A stretch of DNA of 64,000 nucleotides from Galbula dea (taxonomy: Eukaryota; Chordata; Aves; Piciformes; Galbulidae). Each line of letters starts with the position of its first letter. Position 1 is the first letter of the stretch. The position numbers were made by a program, and so were the translations under genes. This document shows positions 1 through 10,700 of this stretch, in pieces. The notes below the pieces were generated by a model. The model was not told the DNA's origin. It ran no database searches and saw only the letters and a list, made by a program, of their open reading frames with translations. The DNA is taken from assembly GCA_013399015.1 (NCBI GenBank), contig VWZX01019989.1, forward strand, positions 1,723,725 through 1,787,724. Direction: 5' to 3'.

Positions 1-3000
1 ACCCTGGACTGACCCAGCTCTTTCCCAGTCAGTCATCCAAACGGCACATGGTGGCAACACCAGGGACAAAGATGGATTTAGCACTCTGAAGGTGGACACC
101 AGTTGGCTGCAAGGTGGGAAGAGGCTGTCCTTTTGTCTCTGATTTAGCATTAGGTAATTCATGATTAGCAAAGAGGGGCCACCAACCAGCACAGGGAAAT
201 ACTGAGTGTGCAGCTGGGTGAGCTCTGGTTGCTGGAACTGTGAGTCCTGTTTGATCACCAATTCTATGAGCAGTCAGTATGGGCTTCTGCACATTTCAGA
301 TGAAGAGCTCAAACTTACTGAAGAAAACAAGCCTTCCATAGTGGGAGGGAATAGGATATATGTGTATAGGTATATGGAATATAAGGGTGGGCACATTTCT
401 CTGTCAGGCACATGAAGTGGTTTTGCTGCTACAGACTTGGCCTGACACTCTTGTGGAGGAAGAGTCTTCCCTCTCACCTTCCACTCTTCTGGGTTTTTTT
501 CTTAAATTAACTTGATGTTGGTTAGGAGACTCTGTCCTTCATGAGAAGAAAGGCTTAGAAGACAGGAGTCTTGTTTTCAAGAAGTCAGTGATGACTAAGA
601 CATATTATCAGATCCCAAGGGTAGAGCTTGGGCATTACATAAAATAAGATCCTACCCTACAAGGCTGAGAACAATCCCAGCTTGTGGATTGTATGAATTA
701 AGACAGAAAACACAGCTCCTCAGACAGCTTTTAACCTCAGTTGCACTCATCATCTGAAAGAAAGATGCTCCAAGAACAGCAAAGTGTGATATAGCTCCTG
801 AACTGGTTAAATCCCACAGACCCACTCACCAGTTGTTGTCACCCTTGAGACATCTGCATTGTCAGCCACCTTTCTCAGGTCAGGCAGGAGTATGCACATG
901 ACTCTGGATTGCTAGACTCAGGATCTCGGCAGTGACTTTACAGAAGGGCATCTCTCCCTGAGTAGCTGGTGATGATGGGAAACCTGAACCTGTGGGGGAA
1001 CAGTGCAGCTTGCCTCTGTGATCAGCTGACCCCAGGCACCCCCAGCACAATCTTTTCAGAGTCCCCCAGGTAAGAGATGGAAAGGAGACTATTGTGCCCC
1101 ATACACAACAGTGACATTGAAGGCACTGTCCCCTCGTTGTTGCTTGATAAGGGACTGTGACATGGCAGCTTTGGAGCTGTGGTAACCTTGCCTCCACAGT
1201 ACTCTTTGTGAGCTCCACTCTTTGTGTTGGTTTTTGGGATGGGTATCTGACCCAAGGGAGAACACCTGCAAAGCAGGAGACAAGCAAGGAGTTCAGTGGC
1301 AAGTATTTCATATCTTGCTTGACAGGGAGTGGGTGGAACCCACTTACAGCAAAGCACTTGAGGGATGGGCTTAATTTAAAGTCCATCTCAAAAGTTTTAT
1401 AGGAAAATTGCATCTCAAAATTCTCTGTGGAAAAGATCAACTCTGAATGCACTCTCTACATATACGTTATTGCACTGTGTATACTGCAGAGCTAAGTGTA
1501 TAGATGCAATGTGACAGTTGTGATATATGCTTTTTGAATTGTAATCTCTTTTACCAGCACTACCTATATGTGTCTCCGTATTCTCTGTCCCAAAGAGACC
1601 TGCCATCTTCTGATTGTAATAGTATCTGCACAGCAGAGCAAGTTAGGAGTATTTCACATATAGACAATCTGTTTTTATTGCTTTCGTCTTTACAGCCAGG
1701 TGTGTGATCTGAACATCAGGCAGAAACTTATCCAATAATCTCCTGCTTCAAAACATCTTAGAAAATGACTGTTTAGGATGGGCTGATTTATAATATATCC
1801 GTGGCACACGAAAACGTAAATGGAAGCCTCTGAATCCCAGGGAAATTTCCTGCCTGTGTCTGAGGGATTTCTGTTCTCTCAAGTGTTTCACTGTGGGCCT
1901 GGGTATCTAAGGGATTCTTTGAAGCCAGCAAAGAATTTGCAACCTATAGCCAGGGGGTTTTAGCAGGTGCAATCTAAACCCAGTATCTATTTGACTCAGC
2001 TGCAAAGACGTAGGTTGCATTCCTCCATCCGTTGCAGAGAAGACCTTGATTTGTGTGCACGTTTGTCTCCGATCATCTCTCTCATCCCTGTGCAGAACTT
2101 CATAAAGGTCACTTTCATTAACCTTGGGTTTATGCTTTGTGTTAATATGCATGTATATCTAGTTTGCATGGGAAATGTCATTTTTTTTACGTGTCTCCCA
2201 TCCAAATGTTAACCAAGCCCGAGCCTGTGTAGCTTGTGAGATGTGCTGCGATGGTAACCGCAGTCAGCGCATCTGTCCTGCTCCAGCAGTGCACGGCTGC
2301 ACATGCCTAATATAGTTGTACAGCATGTTCAGCTGCGGTGGATAGAAGAGGTGCCTACATGTTATCTGCCATATAGTCCTACATGTTGGCAGATGGTGTG
2401 TGCATTAACACACAGTATGTGCTGATGTCTCTGGGTGCATGAGTTTCCCTGTGGCCAGCTGGCATCCAACACATGCATTGGCACATGCAGCTCGTGAAGT
2501 TGCTCTCCTTGCCGCAGCGTGCACATGCAGCAGCATGTGCTTTGCATGACTGTGAAGACCTCCTTCCCCAGAGGTGCAGAGCTGTACAGCCATGAGCAGA
2601 GGGTTTGGGTCTGGCTCTGCTGTGTGCCAGCAAGATGGAAAGGAAGGAACTGCAGCATTGATGGGATTTGCCTTCCTTCCCTCACCATTTTCTTCTCTGC
2701 CTCACTGCAAGGGTGAATTTCACATTGTGCTGCTGTTTCTTAGACAAGATTATTTCTCCCTGGTTTCCTCTGGATCTGATCCTCAGAGGCTGAACATTGG
2801 GCTACCTCCTGCTGCATTTGATGAAAAATCAGCAGTAGACACAGCAGGCTGCCCCTGAGGCCAGCCTGAAGCCATGATGCCCAGCACTCCTTGGGAGCAC
2901 ACCCTTGGCGTGTCATCTGTGCACCTGTGCACATCACTGAAGCCCAGGGACACAGGAGGGGGACCTGAGGCAAAGAAGACATTAGCGCACAAGTGACGTA

Positions 3001-4766
3001 TCTCAATATAATTTCTAAAACTCTATTAATTGAACAGATAAAATACCTCTGATCTATTTTTTGTTATTTTGTTACAAAATATTAGCCACTTGGACTCTTT
3101 GCTAGGTGTGACCACACCACTTTTCCCAAAGGAAGCTTTTCTTGGTGATATTTACAGCAAGAAATAGGTACAGACAGACAGGTGCTTTCAAAAGCCTACA
3201 CACAGGTAACACTTCTGTTGTTAAGTTGTTTTTTAAAAAGACACATTCAGGTGGGGGTGTGAGTAGTGTTGAAGAGCTGGGTGACTTCAAAGCTGCTGTC
3301 CCAGGCATGACTGTGAAAGAACAGGCAGGACAACGACAGCTCTAGCTCACGAAACATTGCTGGCAGTCCCTGGAGCCTACACTAGCACAGTGAGGCAGCT
3401 GGCGGAGCAGGAGACAAAGGAGCTTGCTCAGCAACTTGCATTTCAAAGCAGAGACTCTGCCAAGCAGCAGCTTCCTTAATTTAGGGTTCAGATTTGTTTT
3501 GGAAAACTCACAAACACATGCAGATAGTTGCAGGTTGAGCCTTCTGAAAAACGTAATAAAACTGAAATTCTTACAGCTCAGAGGCCCTCAAATACTTCCA
3601 AATCTGGTGATATCTTTTTTGTGAAGAAGTTTGAGTATTGATGAAACTCTGATTATGGACCATACCCAGACCCTTCATCTACAAGGAATAGAGAAACTGT
3701 GAACAGTGGGATGCTTTGGAGGTTCTTGCAGGAAGCAATCAGTGTTGCTACTGCAGTACCCCAGCCTACGGCATTAAAAGCACTACAGCAGTGGAGAACA
3801 TTGCATTAAACCAAAGTTGTTTGCACTAACACTGATTCTTGTGTCACATTTTTCCATCCCTTTGCTACTAGTGTAAACAGATTAATTTCACTGCACCTGC
3901 ACTAGCATGAGCAAGAAAGAATCAGGACAGAACACTCGAAAGACTGTGCTAGGTTCATGATCAGAATCACTGCTGTCAAGAGCTGGTGATTTTTCTTTTG
4001 GCTGGTCCCTCCAGACAAGCTGCAGTATACATTTTGTCCTTCATTAGGTTGTCACTGACAACCAGATGCTCCTTCTAGCCTGCACCTTGTCAACAATCAG
4101 TCTCTCTGTAATGTTGTGTATTCACAGTACTACAGCTACACTGAGTCTGTGTATTGCTTGCCTGTGTGAGGGCTGTGGGAGCAGACAATACAGTAGACCA
4201 GATGAGGTGTAGATGTGCTTTAAAGTGCTTGTCATCCTTCAAGACCAACCTTCAAAAGAAAGAAAAGAATCCATACTTTGAAGTGAAGTCCGAAGGGCTC
4301 AGCTACACAGTAGAATTCAGAGCAACCTGTTACATGACAACCTAGAACAGAAGAGTTTGTTGTCTCTCCAGCTAAACCTGACAGAAGTTGCTGTCACCAG
4401 GCTAGAACACAGCAAAGGTTATCTACATTTGCTTCTCTGTCCAAGGCTCAAGGCTAGCATTAGCCTTTGCCAGGTTAGGGAAATGAAGCCAACCTGCCCT
4501 GAGAGGCTGCTGTGCCTCGGGTACCTTGGCACTTCAGATAATTCCCTCCCATCCTCCATCTAGCACAAAGAAGGAAGTCTCGTGGAAGCTACCTCATTTC
4601 TTCTTTACATTCTTGTAGGTCTCCCAATCAATTATTAAAACAGCAAACCTCTCTTGTAGGAACTTCATAGACATTGTTATAAATATTTTATCTAAAAAAT
4701 TATTTCATCGAGTACCTTAAGGTTTTTGTTGTTGTCATTTTGTGTTAAATGTTGAGTAAAGTCTAA
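1..4766. other. Downstream flank of IQSEC3, no gene recognised
   Basis: I read both strands and see no exon of a known gene. One open frame of 190 codons at 880-1452 (minus) has no recognisable domain and a Cys/Ser/Leu-rich composition typical of chance frames. A minus-strand AATAAA at 1674-1679 could end a very long IQSEC3 3' UTR. In mammals the neighbouring genes on this side are the transporters SLC6A12/SLC6A13, which would be on the plus strand here. No part of them is identifiable. Confidence 0.5.
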
Positions 4767-4776
4767 TTTATTTATT
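4767..4776 (-). terminator. Candidate distal poly(A) signals (overlapping AATAAATAAA)
   Basis: Two overlapping AATAAA hexamers occur on the minus strand about 2.5 kb past the IQSEC3 stop. They would suit the long 3' UTR expected of a neuronal gene, but no transcript evidence can be seen. Confidence 0.35.
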
Positions 4777-6349
4777 TTAAAACACACAGAGACCTCTGCA
4801 CTCTGGGAAAAAACAAATAAACAAGTACTGCCATTCCTCTCAGACAGCAAAGTGACCACTGAGAAGCCAATGCCTCCCGGGTACCACCCCTTTCACTGCA
4901 GCACTGAAAAAAACCAAAATGGCAGCCACACAATACTTGACCAGGCAATGGCAAATGCCACATGTATGCTTTCCCAGGCAGCTACAGGAAGGTCAGATGA
5001 GATCCCAGTTGTGTGTCACCCTGTAGGGAGCAAGCAGCAGATCAAGCCAGCTGTGCCTCACATGTACAGAGGGAGAGAGGCTGTGCCCCGATTTGGGGTA
5101 AGGACCTCTGCCTGGTCTGGCTTTAAGATAAGGAGCATGCTCACTGCCCTGAGGGACTGGCTAAAAGAAAACTTCTCTGGTCCAGAGGGAGCCTGGGCTT
5201 CTGTTCAGTGCCCTGCTCCAGACAGCTAAGCAAGCAACTTCAATAAACCTGCTGGCACACCTGGGTACATGTTCAGGTTCAGAAATAAGGGGACCTGGAA
5301 GTGAGCAGGCTCCTGCCTTGGAAGGCTGGCCAAGTACAGGAGACCTTTCACCCCAGCCCCTGTCCAGTCCCCTAACCCCAGCTGGGTTTATGCCCAGGTC
5401 AAACGTGTGAACTTTTTCACCTGAATATTTAGGCAGAGCCAGCAGACACCCAAAGAGCACTGAGGGGAGCCAGTCCCTGATGCACTGTGTTTTTTTTCAC
5501 TGGTGTTAGCCCCAGAGATGAACATATTGGTGTAATCTATAAGGAAATTGCTGTGTGGCTTTTACTCCTGAGGTTAAAAAAAAAAAAATCAACACAAAAG
5601 TTTCTTGCATCTGTCTTCACTGTCCTCCTTTCCCTAATGTTTTGCACAATCCCAGCACTGCCAACAACTCCTGCCACTCCTCTTCCAACAGCTGTGTCAT
5701 CAGCACCTAGTGCTCATGTCTCAGCCTTGCCCAAGAAGGAAGAGCATTTCTTTTTTTCCCTCTAAAATAAAATAAAGGCTCTAAAAGGCATTCTGTCCTA
5801 TTTTAAAATCCTCAAGTTTATCTTCTTAAGCCTTGAAGAGAGATAGAGTGAGCAAGAGCAAAGCCTTTAAGCTAATTAATACCTTCCCCCCCTACTGCTC
5901 AAAGATTTTTTTTTCCTAAAAATACATCCATAGCCCATTTTTATGCCATCTTCCTTCACATCAATGCCCCTAACAAAGCAGAGGAGCTGAGCTGTCATCT
6001 CTATCTCAGGATCTTCCCCTCTCCTCACTTTGAAGCTGAGATAATGATGGAGAGAGAAGAGGCCTTTGGAGTCTGGTACCTAGGCAGCTTTCCTACAGGA
6101 AGGGCTGATGGAGGCAAGAGTATAGCCAGGCAAGATATACAGATGGGACCTCACAAGGGTGATCTCCAGAAAGCCCTTTCCCTCTAATACAGGAGGAAAA
6201 GCCCAAGTGAAGGGAACATCCACACCCGAGGGTGAATGTAACACTTGGCTTTGCTTTCAGAATATAAAAAAGCAGGTGGACAGAAAACACAAAACCAGCT
6301 AGAAGGAAGATACCAGAGGTGGGTCTGTTTTATGCTAAAGAAGACAATC

Positions 6350-6365
6350 TGTGTGTGTGTGTGTG
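6350..6365. repeat. (TG)8 microsatellite
   Basis: Eight uninterrupted TG dinucleotides are visible. The tract lies within the probable 3' UTR or flank of IQSEC3 and could be length-polymorphic. Confidence 0.9.
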
Positions 6366-7145
6366 CTGAGCTGGGAGGGCACCTCCTGGTGCCATGTCTT
6401 TGGAAAAGTACTCATCCCTTCCAGAATGATCCCTAGGCTAATCTCTCCCTTCTGCTCCCTCAGAACTGCTTGGTGTTTCCTTAAGTAAGCATGCGCCATA
6501 CATATGCTACCATACAGGTGTATTTACACGTGATGAGGTCTGCTAGGTCTCAGCAGAGGTCTCTGGTACAACGATCTAATACAACAACAGAAAGAGTTTT
6601 GGTGTTCAGAGTGAGGCCATCTTTGCATTGTACTGCAGCTCAGGACAGTCTCTTCTCCTCTCAGGCTCTCTTTCACTTGTGCGCTTCCTCGCTTGGAACC
6701 GGCTGCTGCAAGGTTATTTGAAGAGCGATGAGGAGAAAACATGGTAAGTGGTACAAGCTCTCAGCTCCAGCTTAGCAGGCAGCAGCAGTGGTGGCAGGGA
6801 AGTACCTCAAGGTCAGTCCTTGTCACAGATGAGTCTGTTTTTCTCTGAGGCTGGCGAAGTTTTTTGGGGGGTACAGACCTATGGCCAGGTAAATGCAAGG
6901 CAGGGAAGGAGGTCGAGGAGCAGCAGACAGAAGACACGGTGCCTAGAAAGCAGCAGGTCATCAAGCCTCTCAGGAATAGGGCAGCAAAGTGCTACATGGG
7001 GGTTGCACGAGCACAGGAGGCCAGCTGGGCTGGCAGGATGAGAGGATGTGTGAGCATGTAGGTTGGCAGTTTCTATAGATGGCTCCTCACAATTAGCATC
7101 ATCTTGAGGGGAGACAGGTTAAGAGTTAGGTCAGTCGGCTTTTTT

Positions 7146-7151
7146 TTTATT
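7146..7151 (-). terminator. Candidate proximal poly(A) signal AATAAA
   Basis: The plus strand reads TTTATT within a T-run, giving AATAAA on the coding strand of IQSEC3 about 120 nt past the stop codon. The surrounding sequence is A-rich and lacks an obvious downstream GT-rich element, so real use is uncertain. Confidence 0.35.
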
Positions 7152-7271
7152 TCTTCTTCTTTTACTAAAAAATAAATCACAAACTAGATCTCTGTAGGCA
7201 GAAAGGGTCCTTGGGAGGTGGTGGGGAAGGGAAGCGGGGAAGTCTGTGCTGTTTTGGTGCTGGTGGTGTAG

Positions 7272-7709
7272 CTACACGAGGCTGCGTGAGCCACTGGAGT
7301 ACCTGCGCCTCTGAAGCAGGGAGCTAGGGGGGCAATACTGGTGGGGATGGTTGTAGGGAGGTGGTGGAGGTGGGAGAGGAGGCTGATGGACCAGCTTCAT
7401 GGGGGTCCCAGGGAGCCCGCTGCCCACACCACGCCAGGGAGTGGAGGTGCAGGAATCAGAGGTGACATAGCGCGTCAGAGTCTGGTTGAGGGCCGGCTCC
7501 ATTCGAGCGAGGCACGGCTTGTCCAAGACAATGACTTTGACAATCTGCTGGCACTGTACAAGTGTCCCCGCCGAGGCGGGGTGCGAGGGCACCAGTGCTG
7601 TCTCCAGCCGCTCCCGTGGCATGTTAAGACGCATGCTGGGCTGCATTCCACTCTCGGGCCCCAGGGCGGAGTTGTGCTGGTACGTTTGAAGCCTGTTGTG
7701 AATTGACAC
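7272..7709 (-). CDS. IQSEC3: IQSEC3 terminal coding exon: proline-rich, PDZ-ligand tail
   Basis: The acceptor is ctaaactag|GTG at 7710 with a modest pyrimidine tract, and the stop TAG occupies 7272-7274. The exon encodes 145 residues (834-978). It begins VSIHNRLQTYQHNS and contains a conserved hydrophobic stretch, TLVQCQQIVKVIVLDKPCLA. Next is a proline run, HQPPLPPPPPPYNHPHQYCP, and the protein ends RRRYSSGSRSLV. The last residues S-L-V fit a class I PDZ ligand, and binding of the C terminus to PDZ scaffolds is reported for this family. The proline run may bind SH3 or EVH1 domains, which is inference. The exon is GC- and CpG-rich compared with the surrounding introns. Confidence 0.96.
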   Translation of the reverse strand: MSIHNRLQTYQHNSALGPESGMQPSMRLNMPRERLETALVPSHPASAGTLVQCQQIVKVIVLDKPCLARMEPALNQTLTRYVTSDSCTSTPWRGVGSGLPGTPMKLVHQPPLPPPPPPYNHPHQYCPPSSLLQRRRYSSGSRSLV

Positions 7710-10700
7710 CTAGTTTAGAAACAGCCAAAGAAGCATTAAATGTTACAAGACTTTTCCCGTCTGCTGCTACTGGCTGCCCTGAAACCCTGCCACCAGTCAG
7801 CTCACATGCATTAAACCCTACCCCTCTCAAAAAAACAGAATGGGCGCAACCCCTGGCTGCACAGCTCCCCACAACAGCCTCATTGTCCCCACCTAGGCCT
7901 AAGTGCCCCTGTCCTTTCCATCACTTCAAAGGCAGCAGAGCCAGTGTTCCCAAATGCAAGTGCAACTTTGATTATCCAAATGGCACAGGGAACAGAAATC
8001 AGCTCCAGGAGTGAAGGTGACCGTGAATTCTCGGAGTAATGAACAGACCTCGGAGGTCATGCCCTTGTCCCCACCAGCAAAAAGGAGAGGGGAACCAGAC
8101 AGCAAGGTTTCAGATAATCGAGGTTGTATGTTTCAGCAAATGACAGTAGCTGAATCTGAGATAGAGAGAGACAGAGAGACTCAAGCCTTTCCCAGCTCCC
8201 TGCCTTTCTGAGTAGGAAGGTATACCACATGACTGCCTAATCTGTTTACAAAGGAAAACGCAGAAATCTGACATACTCTAGCACAAGGCAGCTCCCCCTG
8301 ATCCATTTGATGGTTTGTCAGTGAAAGGAAATGATTTTCAAAAAGAGAAAAAAGAAAGAAAAAATGCCCATCTAGCTCATACAATGATAAAAGAAATTCA
8401 TGATGAAATGGCAGCAGATTAGATAATCTCAAAGAAATGGAAATGCTCCTCTGCTTGGCAGAGTATTACTTGTGCAACTGAAAGGGGGAAGAGAAGCAGG
8501 AGGTCATCAGCGTCCTCACAGAGAGATGCTGATAATGGAGTCAAATCAGGGAGCTCACTGAGTCCAGTTTGAAAAGGAAGAGCTGGTCTGGACTGCAGGT
8601 CCCTAGGGGGAAGCACAGCAGGAAAATGCTGCTTCCTGAATGGTGCATGAAGTTATAGTTCCTCCTGGCAAGGACAGGGGCTGATGGAGCCCCCAAACTA
8701 GAGCAAAGTTGCTGGCTCTAAACACAGTATCAGCCAAGTGACAAACCCTGTGTAGGATTAAAGTGCTTCAGGTTGTCATGGCACTTCCATCTAGGCGGGG
8801 GTACAGATGGGCAGATGGGACAGTGGGAGTGCCCTGAGGATCTGGCATGCTGGGCAGCAGAGCCAGCAACTGGAAAGGAGAAGCTGTGGAGCGGCAAATC
8901 TTCCCACCATGCTGGAACAATAATGAACTGCCTGCCCCTGCTCAGGCACGGAGGTCACTCAGACTCACTGCACAGAAGGACGTAACATTGTGTCAACATT
9001 TACTCAGGCAGTGGAATATCCCATGGGGAAAACTGTTTGCTGGGCCATGAAGTGCTAAAGCAATTAGGACTAACAGAAGCCATTCTCCACAAGGAAACAC
9101 TCCTCCCAACAGGAATAAGAAATTGCCTGGGAGAGGCATTGTGCCCAGGAAGGGGGTGTCTGAAGGGAAAAAGGGTGCTTTTTAGGGAAAAGAAGCAGCA
9201 CCCACTCCCAACAGAGAAGCTGAACTCTTCAAGCAAATATACCATGACAAGAGGGGAAAGAAGTACCCTGGCAAAGGGCAAACTCAGGACAATGAAAATA
9301 TTCCTGACAGGGAAAGAGTAGGAAGTAGTAGACAAGATTTTCAGTGTGAAGTTCACATTTTCCTGTTTCCTCACAGGCAGTGGGAGTATGGGTGTCTGTG
9401 AAGAAACAGGCAACCCACTGGATGCTAGACATCCCTGCGAAGATAGATTTACACAGGACAGCCAAGCTCCCTACCTAGCAAGGCGAAGCTCTAGGAAAAG
9501 CCTGGTATACAAAGGCCATGCTTAATCCCCTTCAAGGGGAGATGGAGAGACAGAGCTGCAGAGATTTGTGCAGGAAAGCTGGGCTGCAGGGAATTTGCAT
9601 GTAATGCTGCATGGAGTTAGCATGTCAGGGAAGTCTTTAGTGGGGTTCTCAGTCTCCCCATAAGCCGTGGGGTGGGTTAGTCTACAGCATCTGGGAGCTT
9701 TGTCCATGAGGGATGTTACAGTTATAAAAACGGATTGAAAATGCTTTGAAGTTTAGTTTGGATTTGAAAGTTGTATTACCCGTCCTAGCAGTAACTTTTA
9801 ATTGTATCTCTGGAAATTGGTAAAATTGTCAGTCTGGCTGGGGAGGCATTGATTAAAACCTGAGAAAAGAAACAACAGAGAATGTGAGAAGAGCTGAAGT
9901 GAGAGGGGATTACTTACCTCAGCTGCTCTGCATTCCACTTACCTCCACTGTACTGTCCGAGACCTTCTCCCCCAAATCCTTCTTGCCTTTGAAATAAAAC
10001 AAAAGAACTCACTCATGAGGTCTGTACCTCTCTTGTCAAGAGCTGACCCTCATACTGTGACTGGAAATCTAAAGGGAGAGGTGCAGGGCCAAACAAGACT
10101 CTTGATTGCAAGAACAAATCCTGACCCTCTTGCAATCTGGAAGCTGCTTAATGGGGTAGGAGAAGGTCCCTTTGGGGTCTTATCCGCAGGTCCTGATCTC
10201 AGTGCCATTTTAGTGAGTTGGCAGCCACTCACCTCTGCACTTGATTTTTGCTGGCATACAAGCCAAGGCATGAATGGGCACAAAGCCTTTGATACAAAAA
10301 TGTTGGTCCAAAGTGTTGGTGAACATGCTGGAAGGAGTTAATAGTGCAGCCACGGTGTTGCATCACTTCAAGCAAGAAAAAGTGGACCAGGTTCTCCAGC
10401 AGTTACCTATGCTCCATTAGTAATGTCTCTTGGCTAGATGTTACAGCTACAGGCTGACTAGTGAGACCTTAATGGATTTTCTAGGGTATTTGAAGAATGC
10501 ATATGTTCTCATTTCCACTATTTGCTCAGGGCTAAAGGATACAAACCCAAACATTTCTTTTTGCACTTATTCTCACAGGAATCAATGAGAATACACTTGC
10601 AAAGGCAGCCCTGCTTGACCAAGAGAAGCTGGGTGTCTTTTTACCTGTTGGAGAGCCTTGCTTAGACTGCAGTTCCATCTGGGCTCCATTGGTCCTTAAT

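Larger units (their letters stand above)
4767..7271 (-). other. IQSEC3: IQSEC3 3' UTR (end uncertain)
   Basis: Transcription runs past the stop at 7272 towards lower coordinates. The first AATAAA on the minus strand is at 7146-7151, about 120 nt after the stop, and it is followed by an A-run and not by a clear GT-rich element. Overlapping AATAAATAAA signals at 4767-4776 would give a UTR of about 2.5 kb. The start at 4767 is only a working boundary. A (TG)8 microsatellite at 6350-6365 and an A-run at about 5576-5588 lie inside. No coding exon is recognised in this stretch. Confidence 0.45.

Noticed and set aside
880..1452. 190-codon open frame on the minus strand in the IQSEC3 downstream flank
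   Set aside because: It has no recognisable domain, signal or family similarity, and its composition is Cys/Ser/Leu/His-rich as in chance frames. No splice or promoter context supports it.
4852..5229. 125-codon plus-strand frame, considered as a possible end of a convergent SLC6A12/13-like gene
   Set aside because: It has no transmembrane segments and no SLC6 motifs, and its sequence is unlike the C-terminal regions of those transporters.
7320..7385. G-rich plus strand in the terminal exon, considered as a G-quadruplex
   Set aside because: The G-runs reflect the antisense of proline codons, and the loops between runs of three or more G exceed the usual seven bases, so a stable quadruplex is doubtful.
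7341..7706. 121-codon plus-strand frame opposite the terminal IQSEC3 exon
   Set aside because: It is an antisense shadow caused by the GC-rich coding sequence. The minus-strand reading is a clear IQSEC3 tail.
10532..10644. Read-through of the post-PH exon as an alternative C-terminus
   Set aside because: The frame stays open for about 40 codons past the weak GTAAAA donor, but the added residues are unlike any IQSEC tail. The spliced path to the 44-nt exon is phase-perfect and matches the family sequence.
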